21,670 nt of DNA from a virus. The notes under the pieces are model-generated. The model searched no databases and was not told where the DNA came from. It saw nothing but the letters and a program-made list of their open reading frames with translations. Shown here piece by piece: positions 13,112 to 19,411 of this stretch. Position 1 is the stretch's first letter, and every line of letters begins with the position of its first letter. A program made the position numbers and the translations under genes. The stretch lies in IMG/VR virus record IMGVR_UViG_3300025132_000363, positions 1 to 21,670 of that record; one strand, given 5' to 3'.

Positions 13112-14266
13112 TTTTTCATTCATTCCTTTCAACCAATACTTAAAGCTAGATATAGACCAAGGACCATACTTATAAGTACTAGGATAAGCAGCCTCTGCAA
13201 TCTTGATAGTTTCTAAAGTTTGATTCTTTGCGAAGTGCAACGCATCTGTAAACTCTGGATCAGCCAAAGTTAATCCTTCTGCGTATTTCCAAAACGGAGT
13301 GTCGTATTGGGACCCAAATTTATAGTGCCATAAAATAAAATTCTGTACCTGTTGAATATGTCTTTTAATATCAATCACTGCATGGTGAGGAGCCCATCCT
13401 TTATTACCAACAAACTGATACGATAGTTTTGCCCAAGTTTGGTATGTAGAGATAGACGTCGACTCCATAGGTTCCAAGAAAAACAATCTATTACCATTCA
13501 AAATAATACGGTTATCTATAACAGGATTCTTGGCTACGTAACTATTAAACGTCAAATTGTCAGTTACTGTGACGTCAAAATTTTTGGTAAAATTCTTTTC
13601 AGCATCTTCCCGCGAGGTTATATCTTTGTTATATAAATAGCCAACAGATCTGCTGTACGAAGGAGAAGTTTTATCGGTAGGAATAACAAAAGTCCATCCA
13701 TCTTCTGTTGCGATATGTTTTGTAAAAGGATCTGTATTAGGTTCGTTTGGTTTACCTAATACAGCAGCATTTATAGGATTAATGAGTGGATCATAATCTT
13801 CAAAACTTGAAGGTTTCCCTCTGCAATCAACAATATAATCTGAATCGATGTTTGATATATCGTTTACTTTTTGTCTTTTAACTTTGAAAGAATTAGAGTT
13901 CAAGACAAATGATTGCATCTCCCATGGGCAGAAATGCACAGCAATATGATTACCAGGGAAAGGATGAAAAACATCCTTATTAGTTTTACCCCAGTTTTGG
14001 TACAAGATACCTAGCTTTGGGGTGGCATTAATTTTATTGGAATAATAATTAAATTCTTGTTCTAAAGCACTCCAAAGTAACTGAGGTTGAGGCGGAAATG
14101 TAGCTTGACCTACTTTTTCTGATTCGCTATCTGGGTCGTAAATTAATTCAATTTCATCGATACCTCTACCTAGGGTCACCCATTTATCAATCTTGGCTAG
14201 CCACGAGTACTCGAGGGCAGTAAAACATCCTGCGTTGCCTGCACCTACAATTGTAACTTTAGTCAT
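13094..14266 (-). CDS. Tryptophan-halogenase-like flavoprotein
   Basis: This 390-residue protein starts with an FAD Rossmann motif, VTIVGAGNAG (residues 4-13), and carries other marks of flavin-dependent halogenases: VGQATFPPQP (52-61) in the place of 'VGE-x-T-x-P', PKLGILYQNWG with K84 as candidate for the active-site lysine that channels HOCl, GWTFVIP (190-196) in place of the GW-x-W-x-IP signature, and LEPMESTSIS (264-273) matching 'LEPLESTxI'. Bacterial tryptophan halogenases are about 520 residues, so this is short; cyanophage relatives of this type are known. GW-x-W-x-IP has its second Trp replaced by Phe. A role in halogenating Trp or another aromatic compound is possible but unproven, and some family members are oxidases. 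It is convergent with the oxygenase pair 11784-13111. Confidence 0.83.
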   Translation of the reverse strand: MTKVTIVGAGNAGCFTALEYSWLAKIDKWVTLGRGIDEIELIYDPDSESEKVGQATFPPQPQLLWSALEQEFNYYSNKINATPKLGILYQNWGKTNKDVFHPFPGNHIAVHFCPWEMQSFVLNSNSFKVKRQKVNDISNIDSDYIVDCRGKPSSFEDYDPLINPINAAVLGKPNEPNTDPFTKHIATEDGWTFVIPTDKTSPSYSRSVGYLYNKDITSREDAEKNFTKNFDVTVTDNLTFNSYVAKNPVIDNRIILNGNRLFFLEPMESTSISTYQTWAKLSYQFVGNKGWAPHHAVIDIKRHIQQVQNFILWHYKFGSQYDTPFWKYAEGLTLADPEFTDALHFAKNQTLETIKIAEAAYPSTYKYGPWSISSFKYWLKGMNEKLYQRH

Positions 14267-14345
14267 CGACGTACCTTTTTAAGTTGAATATATAGATTGG
14301 TATAAGCAGCAATTACCAATAAGACTAATAGAAACGTATTAACTG

Positions 14346-14678
14346 TCACCTACCATCTCCTTTTGTGAAGGTTTCATCGTCGGGACCTGTAAATCTGTCG
14401 TCGATTCCCCATCCATTCCTTTGGTACTCCATGAGGAAGAGGAGGCAGCATCCGGCATGGGCGAGGTGGGAATAGCCTGTCTCGGGGTCATTGTCCTCTC
14501 CTCTCCACCAGGCGAAGAGATGCCTGCAGAGGGCGGCAAAGTAACGCCCCCACTCAGTTCCCCTACACCAGTTATTAGAACTATACTTTCGAGCACCGTA
14601 GCCGAGAACGTCAGCGATGTCTCCAACAGCTTGCCAAGGGATGAGATCAAAGCGAGTCTTTTCCATATATGAATCCAT
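14346..14678 (-). CDS. DUF5664/MazZ-like dATP/dGTP diphosphohydrolase family protein
   Basis: This 110-residue helical protein reads MEKTRFDLIPWQAVGDIADV, then LGYGARKYSSNNWCRG, RYFAALCRHLFAWWRGEDND, PETGYSHLAHAGCCLLFLME. That order (Y-GA-KY-xxNNW, R-H-x-x-x-W-x-x-GE-x-x-D, G-x-x-HLAHA) is the phage DUF5664 pattern, a MazG-related all-alpha nucleotide pyrophosphohydrolase; the cyanophage S-2L enzyme MazZ belongs to this broad group and converts (d)GTP to (d)GMP. The acidic residues in GEDND and the His of HLAHA are the expected metal and phosphate contacts. It may trim a purine dNTP pool during infection. A second frame on the same strand is a shadow. Start at 14678 or at the Met four codons later (14666). 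Confidence 0.85.
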   Translation of the reverse strand: MDSYMEKTRFDLIPWQAVGDIADVLGYGARKYSSNNWCRGTEWGRYFAALCRHLFAWWRGEDNDPETGYSHLAHAGCCLLFLMEYQRNGWGIDDRFTGPDDETFTKGDGR

Positions 14679-14717
14679 TGTGCCTAGGATAGTAAATGAA
14701 GCAAGCTTTTACATCTA

Positions 14718-15002
14718 GTGTTAAAAGGAGATCCGGCAGCTGCGTACAGAAATAAACTTTCACCTTTGGTTCAGAAATTCTTAGCAAAAGCTAGAAAAAT
14801 GAATCACGATAGTCAATCATATGGTGGAAGTACGGGAGGAAGAAAGAGCCTTACAGGAAGTACTGGTATCAATGTTATGAATCAACGAGCTTCTGAACAA
14901 GGAGTTAAGCGTCAAATATTTGATCAAGAGGTTAAACCATTTAGTGCAGGAAGGGAAATATGGGAAGGAAAGAAAAAATTATACGAAGATCTAGGGACCT
15001 AA
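14718..15002 (+). CDS. Small basic hypothetical protein, GTG start
   Basis: This 94-residue ORF begins with GTG at 14718 (MLKGDPAAAYRNKLSPLVQK) and has no obvious Shine-Dalgarno site, so the start is uncertain. It is basic and mostly helical at both ends, with a Gly/Ser-rich centre (YGGSTGGRKSLTGSTG). There is no membrane segment. It sits alone between minus-strand genes, divergent from the MazZ-like gene and overlapping the next minus gene's stop by four bases. I do not recognise it. Confidence 0.6.
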   Translation: MLKGDPAAAYRNKLSPLVQKFLAKARKMNHDSQSYGGSTGGRKSLTGSTGINVMNQRASEQGVKRQIFDQEVKPFSAGREIWEGKKKLYEDLGT

Positions 15003-15439
15003 TTAGCACATCGAACTTCTACTAATCTTCTGGTTAATGGTTTGACAATGAGCTTATTACCTCTTCGAACCGAGTTGTAGTGCTGTACATCTTGAGCAGA
15101 AAAATTATCAATCATAAATCGACAAGATTTTCCATGGCTCCATAGAGGATCAACATCTTCAGGATCCCACCATAAAACAAATTCAAAAGGAGGGTCAATT
15201 GTTTGCTTGTAATTTGGCAATGATTGATGAAGCTTGTGAATGCGACCTGCTAATTCGACAATATTGTTATAAATTTCTTGAGTGAGTTTCGATCTAGAAT
15301 CTTTATCGAAAGGTAGTGCATCTTGCCACGTGATCCAAGAATCATAGACAATAGACCTAATCGTTAAATATTTATTACCATCAGGAGCCATAAAAGAATC
15401 AGGAGGATTATCCATTATCTGACTATCTATTTGACTCAT
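14999..15439 (-). CDS. Hypothetical protein, last of the ThyX-like operon
   Basis: This 146-residue protein is coupled by ATGA to the Dam-like gene upstream. It is mixed alpha/beta, with aromatic-rich patches (VYDSWITWQDALPFD, FEFVLWWDPEDVDPLW) and a basic C terminus (LTRRLVEVRCAN). No known motif is visible. It is the fifth gene in a tightly packed minus-strand set headed by the ThyX-like gene, so it probably belongs to the same functional block. Confidence 0.78.
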   Translation of the reverse strand: MSQIDSQIMDNPPDSFMAPDGNKYLTIRSIVYDSWITWQDALPFDKDSRSKLTQEIYNNIVELAGRIHKLHQSLPNYKQTIDPPFEFVLWWDPEDVDPLWSHGKSCRFMIDNFSAQDVQHYNSVRRGNKLIVKPLTRRLVEVRCAN

Positions 15440-16053
15440 GAATGATAGTTATATGGTTTCTTGTTAGCGACTTTGTAGGATTTTTCCCAGTCACTATCAC
15501 CACTGTATTCGTTAAATACAATACGTCCAATAGGATTGAAGGCGTTATTGAATCTAGAAACGGCTGAATGGAATAATGCAGGAGGAGAAGGAGGAGGCAA
15601 GAAGAAAATTGCAGACCAATCAGCAGGTGCAACTGTTCTATAAACGTCTAATTCATCGTCGTACCAACAAGGCCTTAAACGTTTGAAAGGTATGCAGACA
15701 GGGAAATCCCAAATCCAAGGCGACCTGATCAATGCTTCATTGTGGGCGAGCCAAAGAATAGCTTGGTTTATATTGCCTTTTCTATATTCTTTAAGTGTTT
15801 TATTTAGTAGTCGACGTGTCAATACTGCTCCAGCTGGTGCTCCTATAAAAGCACGTTTTTGCAAAGGAGCATCCCATTCTTTACTGACAATATCTTCTAG
15901 CGTATACAATTCTCTATCATAAAATCGAGCAGCTTCGACTAAGGTATTAATTTGGTTGGTGGAATAAGGATCAAAATCAATAGCCCCCATTACTGATTTA
16001 GCCCCAAGAGTGACGTCCTTTGGTGGAGCTAGATCACATTTTGCTACTGACAT
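15436..16053 (-). CDS. Dam-like phage N6-adenine methyltransferase relative lacking the NPPY motif
   Basis: This 205-residue protein follows the layout of phage Dam-type methyltransferases (PF05869): MGAIDFDPYS with D26-x-D28-P29, then N33, a V-x-A helix (LVEAARFYD), W60, a strand leading to the motif IV position, a helix, then QAILWLAHNEALIRSPWIWD, PVCIPFKRLRP and a final FHSAVSRFNNAFNPIGRIVF. In active members motif IV is NPPYG or DPPYG; here the same place reads FIGAPAGA (residues 69-76), so the catalytic Asn/Asp and aromatic residue are gone. It may bind DNA or a nucleotide without methylating. It shares one base with the upstream gene (TAATG) and four with the downstream gene. Family assignment by eye; moderate certainty. 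Confidence 0.68.
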   Translation of the reverse strand: MSVAKCDLAPPKDVTLGAKSVMGAIDFDPYSTNQINTLVEAARFYDRELYTLEDIVSKEWDAPLQKRAFIGAPAGAVLTRRLLNKTLKEYRKGNINQAILWLAHNEALIRSPWIWDFPVCIPFKRLRPCWYDDELDVYRTVAPADWSAIFFLPPPSPPALFHSAVSRFNNAFNPIGRIVFNEYSGDSDWEKSYKVANKKPYNYHS

Positions 16054-16499
16054 TAAAGCTCACTCATCATCTCTTCTATACGTTTAGCAGGATTTTCTCG
16101 AGGTAATTTTAAAATTGATCCTCCCGATTTATCTATCAAAATAAAGCAAATCTCTTTTTTAAAATCTGTTGTATCAAAAATATTCAAGGCATCTTTGCAG
16201 AATTCAATAACTATGGTGTCTTTATTTTCTTCCGCATCTTTAAGATCTTGCTCCATCATGAATTTATTAACGTAGTTCTGCCTTTCTTGAACATGCTCCG
16301 ACAGGAGGTTTAATATGATTGCTCCGTCTCCTAAATAACCTCTAATAGTATCAAAATGCCTGATCATATCAGACATGATCGCTTCGCAAATTCTTACGTC
16401 TAACTCCTTAGATGCTTCTTTGTTAGAAGCAGCAACTGTTTTATCTATTAATTCTGGGAAGAACTTCGTTAAAAGTTCTACGGGTTTGGGTCGCGCCAT
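16053..16499 (-). CDS. Hypothetical helical protein in the ThyX-like operon
   Basis: This 148-residue protein starts MARPKPVELLTKFFPELIDK and is mostly helical, with a Glu/Lys-rich middle and a beta-like segment (FKKEICFILIDKSGGSILKL) before the C terminus. AGAGG lies 11 bases ahead of the start on the minus strand, which supports the ATG even though the first 59 bases overlap the end of the upstream gene. A last-base/first-base overlap joins it to the Dam-like gene. No catalytic motif recognised. Confidence 0.78.
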   Translation of the reverse strand: MARPKPVELLTKFFPELIDKTVAASNKEASKELDVRICEAIMSDMIRHFDTIRGYLGDGAIILNLLSEHVQERQNYVNKFMMEQDLKDAEENKDTIVIEFCKDALNIFDTTDFKKEICFILIDKSGGSILKLPRENPAKRIEEMMSEL

Positions 16500-16674
16500 G
16501 CAAGAAATGCCTCTGAAAATCTACTAAGAGCAAATCAAAACGCTCCTCTGCTGATTTTATAGCGGTGACCACAGTAGTCAACGTTTCATCGCTTTCAATC
16601 ACGTCTACCAAATCTGCTAGTGCAGAATGAGACTCCATAAGCAACTGCATTGCTTGTTCATCTGTTGGCTTCAT
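16441..16674 (-). CDS. Small helical protein coupled to the ThyX-like gene
   Basis: The best start is the ATG at 16674, which overlaps the ThyX-like stop as ATGA and gives 77 residues (MKPTDEQAMQLLMESHSALA). An ATG seven codons earlier (16695) would lie inside the ThyX-like gene without a ribosome site. The protein is helical with heptad-like hydrophobics (LADLVDVIESDETLTTVVTA) and a basic tail (TQTRRTFNEVLPRINR) that is encoded inside the start of the following gene. Function unknown; the tight coupling suggests a partner of the ThyX-like protein. Confidence 0.72.
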   Translation of the reverse strand: MKPTDEQAMQLLMESHSALADLVDVIESDETLTTVVTAIKSAEERFDLLLVDFQRHFLHGATQTRRTFNEVLPRINR

Positions 16675-17423
16675 AGTGCTACTTCTAACCTGCAACGGAA
16701 TGTGTTAGACCACCACTGATAGATATCAGGAGACCAGTCGTGGACATGCTTTTGAATTAATCCCATTACGTTCCTCATCTCATAAGGATGGCAAGGCCTG
16801 GAGTTGTAATCAAGAAGATTGAGCCACGCACGTAGGCTACCAGTCATAGTAGCTCTTTGCATGATGTTGACTGTCAAAAATTGCTGAGCCATTGTTTCTG
16901 ACATACCTCTATTCCGCTGATGGTCATAATCCATGGCAGCAGAATTAGAGATAGCTAAATGATTGTCTCTATCAGCACTACTCCAAGGTTGTCTATGACC
17001 ATGATGGTCAGGATAGTTACCTTCTCTCCTAGAGTAGAAAATACTTTCTAGTGGTTCGTTGTTATCTTTAGATTGACGAATAGCATCTCCAGCACTGCTT
17101 AAAGATTGCAGATTGATATTAAATTCATTTTCTTTCGTTAATTGAGACAAGGTAAGATGATCTGCTTTTATTTGCAAGGTTAAATAAGCATGATCCAAGC
17201 AACTATAGTCACCCCAACCTGGGTCTCTTTGGCTAAGACCTCTGTAATGTTGTACAACTAATGAACCTGATGTTCTGTCGTCAAAATAGTTTTGATCAGT
17301 TTCTATATCTTCTAAGAAATGATTGTTTGTCTCGCTATATAAAGCAGAGTAAATAACACGTTGAGGTGTTTCCGTTGCCGATATTTTCGTAACTCGAAAA
17401 GGTTCGAATTCGGGGGTAGACAT
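16671..17423 (-). CDS. ThyX-like protein without the RHR signature
   Basis: This 250-residue protein aligns through its whole length, by eye, with the ThyX of marine Synechococcus and cyanophages: FRVTKISATETPQRVIYSAL at the start, YSCLDHAYLTLQIKADHLTL, FYSRREGNYPDHHGHRQPW (family: 'FYLRPVGHYTDRQGKKY'), GMSETMAQQ, and TMTGSLRAWLNLLDYNSRP near the end (cyanophage ThyX: 'MTGNIRSWIHYINLR'). ThyX makes dTMP from dUMP using FAD, NADPH and methylene-tetrahydrofolate. However, the diagnostic RHR-x7-S block is replaced: residues 96-99 are TKEN where R-x-H-R is expected, 'QSxRY' is QSLSS (106-110), the 'R-x-x-LP' segment is AQQFLT, and the 'LR' dUMP contact is YN (206-207). FAD and dUMP binding in the usual way is therefore unlikely. 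The DNA reads cleanly through this part, so no frame error explains it. Confidence 0.82.
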   Translation of the reverse strand: MSTPEFEPFRVTKISATETPQRVIYSALYSETNNHFLEDIETDQNYFDDRTSGSLVVQHYRGLSQRDPGWGDYSCLDHAYLTLQIKADHLTLSQLTKENEFNINLQSLSSAGDAIRQSKDNNEPLESIFYSRREGNYPDHHGHRQPWSSADRDNHLAISNSAAMDYDHQRNRGMSETMAQQFLTVNIMQRATMTGSLRAWLNLLDYNSRPCHPYEMRNVMGLIQKHVHDWSPDIYQWWSNTFRCRLEVAL

Positions 17424-17532
17424 TCAGTCGGAGTTCGATCTGAATAGAAAGTATCGTTAAACGCTATCGATAGCAATAGATGTCAATGAGTGAGTATATT
17501 AACTTATCTAACTTTGTTTCAAATGATTAAGG
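17422..17532 (-). promoter_or_regulatory. ThyX-like gene leader: start hairpin and 12-bp palindrome
   Basis: This is the only sizeable spacer in the minus-strand block. ATTCAG (17422-17427) pairs with CTGAAT (17440-17445), a 6-bp hairpin that includes two bases of the ATG at 17421-17423. Further upstream GCTATCGATAGC (17463-17474) is a perfect 12-bp palindrome, a plausible operator. The remaining bases are AT-rich and probably hold the promoter, but no clear -10 or late element was identified. Confidence 0.4.
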
Positions 17533-18336
17533 TTAATCGTCGTCCTTATCTCCGTAGAGTTTATCGTAGTAATAGTCAAACATTTCCTTAGGATCACCGT
17601 AATCGGGAACTGTAAACTTAGGCCCTGTCGAATTTCCGTCCTTATCCCAACCTATAGCATTTGCCATATTTCTTTTATTAATGAAACGCAACTCGTTCGC
17701 TGAATTACGAGAATTTTGATGGAGCTTATTAATATGTATCATTGCACTATCTGTTAGACGGTTTCCGAAACTAGCAGCAGCACTAAGTCCTGGAGAGTCG
17801 GGATCTATTTCGTAAGCAGGTAATGTTGCACTGTATTTATTCCAATCGTAGTTATCAGGATCATTCTGATCGTTAGGGTCAGGGTCAGGGTCAGGGTCAG
17901 GATCGGGACCAGGCTTAGGAGGATTAGGATTATCGTTACATCCACCTGGTCCAAAGTAAGTCAAGCAAAGCTCGTTTTCTTTGTTATCTTTCCATTCGTC
18001 AGAACGTTTAATGTTTTCTAGTACTTGTTGACGAGTTTGAACTGGTCTTTCACTGCCATAAGTTAAGTCTTCCTTTCCTGAACCTTTACCACGCAAGTCT
18101 CCCATCCACCAATTCCTACCTTCATCGCCTAGCTCCCTACCTAATTCTTGTCTGTAAGTATCTCCTAGCCACTTTTCATCACTTCTGTTGATGTTGGCTT
18201 CGACCTGTACTCGTGTCTGATTACCACTGGACAGTTCCTTGCCCCAATAGTCGAGACCTTCTTGACCTACATCTCTACCGAGAATTTTTTTATAGGTATC
18301 GGATAACCATTGTGAATCACTATTTAACGTTGCCAT
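17533..18336 (-). CDS. DUF4214-repeat protein with Pro/Asp linker
   Basis: This 267-residue protein carries two DUF4214-type modules: WLSDTYKKILGRDVGQEGLD plus YWGKELSSG, and WLGDTYRQELGRELGDEGRN plus WWMGDLRG, each followed by TR-x-(Q)V-x-x-NI-x-RSDE. DUF4214 occurs in bacterial surface and S-layer-associated proteins, often calcium- or sugar-linked, and in cyanophage virion proteins. A linker of alternating Asp-Pro (residues about 140-160) separates these from a C-terminal domain with DSAMIHINKLHQNSRNSANE and an acidic end (GDKDDD). A host-surface or tail-associated role is likely. It lies next to another modular protein gene, 18404-19369. Confidence 0.82.
   Translation of the reverse strand: MATLNSDSQWLSDTYKKILGRDVGQEGLDYWGKELSSGNQTRVQVEANINRSDEKWLGDTYRQELGRELGDEGRNWWMGDLRGKGSGKEDLTYGSERPVQTRQQVLENIKRSDEWKDNKENELCLTYFGPGGCNDNPNPPKPGPDPDPDPDPDPNDQNDPDNYDWNKYSATLPAYEIDPDSPGLSAAASFGNRLTDSAMIHINKLHQNSRNSANELRFINKRNMANAIGWDKDGNSTGPKFTVPDYGDPKEMFDYYYDKLYGDKDDD
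17875..17904. repeat. Hexanucleotide tandem repeat (AGGGTC)x5
   Basis: Four perfect copies of AGGGTC followed by one AGGATC lie within the DUF4214 gene and encode its Asp-Pro linker on the minus strand. Such a tract can change length by slippage, adding or removing Asp-Pro units without breaking the frame. Confidence 0.9.
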
Positions 18337-18403
18337 AAGAGAATCCTAGTAGACAATGAATGAGTTAAGTCTATATGTTCTTATTAATTCTACAATCTTT
18401 CTT

Positions 18404-19369
18404 CTAGGCTTTGAATAAATTGCCTATAAGGTCGTCAGCCATCATAGTGGCATCTCCAGGTTTATTGCTTTTTAAAAAAGTATCGAATTTGCCTTTTTGG
18501 TAACTTTTAGGTTTATAACCAGTAGTATTGTTTTGCCAGTCGGATCTAGCGTTGAAATAATTACCAGGTGTGACGTAAGGAATACTACCCATTTGTTCCA
18601 TCGGATTCTGAGATACTCCTAGTTTAACTCCCATCCCTTGCATAAAGTCTTTGAAATTCAGACCTGGGAATGTTGATTTAGGATTACCTTTTTCAGGAAT
18701 GTCGTCACCTATATTCCAATCGTTTCCTTTATTTTTGTTGTCGTCGTCTTCCTTAGGGATCGTCTCTTCTCCTGGAGGAGAAATACATGTTCCTGATCCG
18801 CCAGGGTCTGGTACTTGAGGAGGTGTGCAAACAACAGGATCTGGTCCAACTGGCTCTGGATCTTTACATCCTCCGGCACCGTCAGGAATTTGAGGTGCAG
18901 TGCAGGTTGGATCTGTAGATGTTTGAGCAGCTGTTTTAAATCTATAAATGTTGAAGTAGTCGTCATCTCCATCGTCTTCTCCTCTTTCATAGGAGGCTTT
19001 GCCTGATTTTCTTAGCTCTTCGTCAAGATGATCCCAACCTCCGCTAGCTCTCCATAGAAGATCTTTTCCATCAAAAGCTAAATCGTTACTCTTCATGTAA
19101 CGATTATTTGAATCTAGTTGGATTCCTCCTGATGTCCCCGCTTCTGCTAAAGCAGCAGATATGGAATCCCTGCTATATGCGTATTTACCCCATGCATCTC
19201 CACGATTATTGAATATAGTTTCATATTCGTCCTGAGTTAAAGCTTTGTCGTCACCTGCTGCAGTTATTATTGAATCGTAAATATGTTTGTTTCTATTTGT
19301 CCACTTATCGTCCATAGTTTTCCAACCTTGAGAACGATAAAAAGATTCTTGATCCTTAGCAAATGACAT
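18404..19369 (-). CDS. Modular protein with Cys/Pro repeats, probable virion or surface protein
   Basis: This 321-residue protein has an N-terminal helical domain (FAKDQESFYRSQGWKTMDDK, with an Asp/Gly-rich turn AAGDDKALTQDEYE that could bind calcium), then two short Cys/Pro units, CTAPQIPDGAGGCKDPEP and CTPPQVPDPGGSGTC, each with a Cys pair spaced 12-14 residues that may form a disulfide loop. A Lys/Asp/Asn linker leads to a C-terminal domain (FPGLNFKDFMQGMGVKLG, VTPGNYFNARSDWQNNTTGY). The pattern 'helical head, Pro-rich linker, C-domain' parallels the neighbouring DUF4214 protein, so both may be parts of one surface structure. No family name recognised. Confidence 0.8.
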   Translation of the reverse strand: MSFAKDQESFYRSQGWKTMDDKWTNRNKHIYDSIITAAGDDKALTQDEYETIFNNRGDAWGKYAYSRDSISAALAEAGTSGGIQLDSNNRYMKSNDLAFDGKDLLWRASGGWDHLDEELRKSGKASYERGEDDGDDDYFNIYRFKTAAQTSTDPTCTAPQIPDGAGGCKDPEPVGPDPVVCTPPQVPDPGGSGTCISPPGEETIPKEDDDNKNKGNDWNIGDDIPEKGNPKSTFPGLNFKDFMQGMGVKLGVSQNPMEQMGSIPYVTPGNYFNARSDWQNNTTGYKPKSYQKGKFDTFLKSNKPGDATMMADDLIGNLFKA

Positions 19370-19411
19370 TACCTAGACTTTCTAATAACTCAATACATCT
19401 ATATTAGTTGA

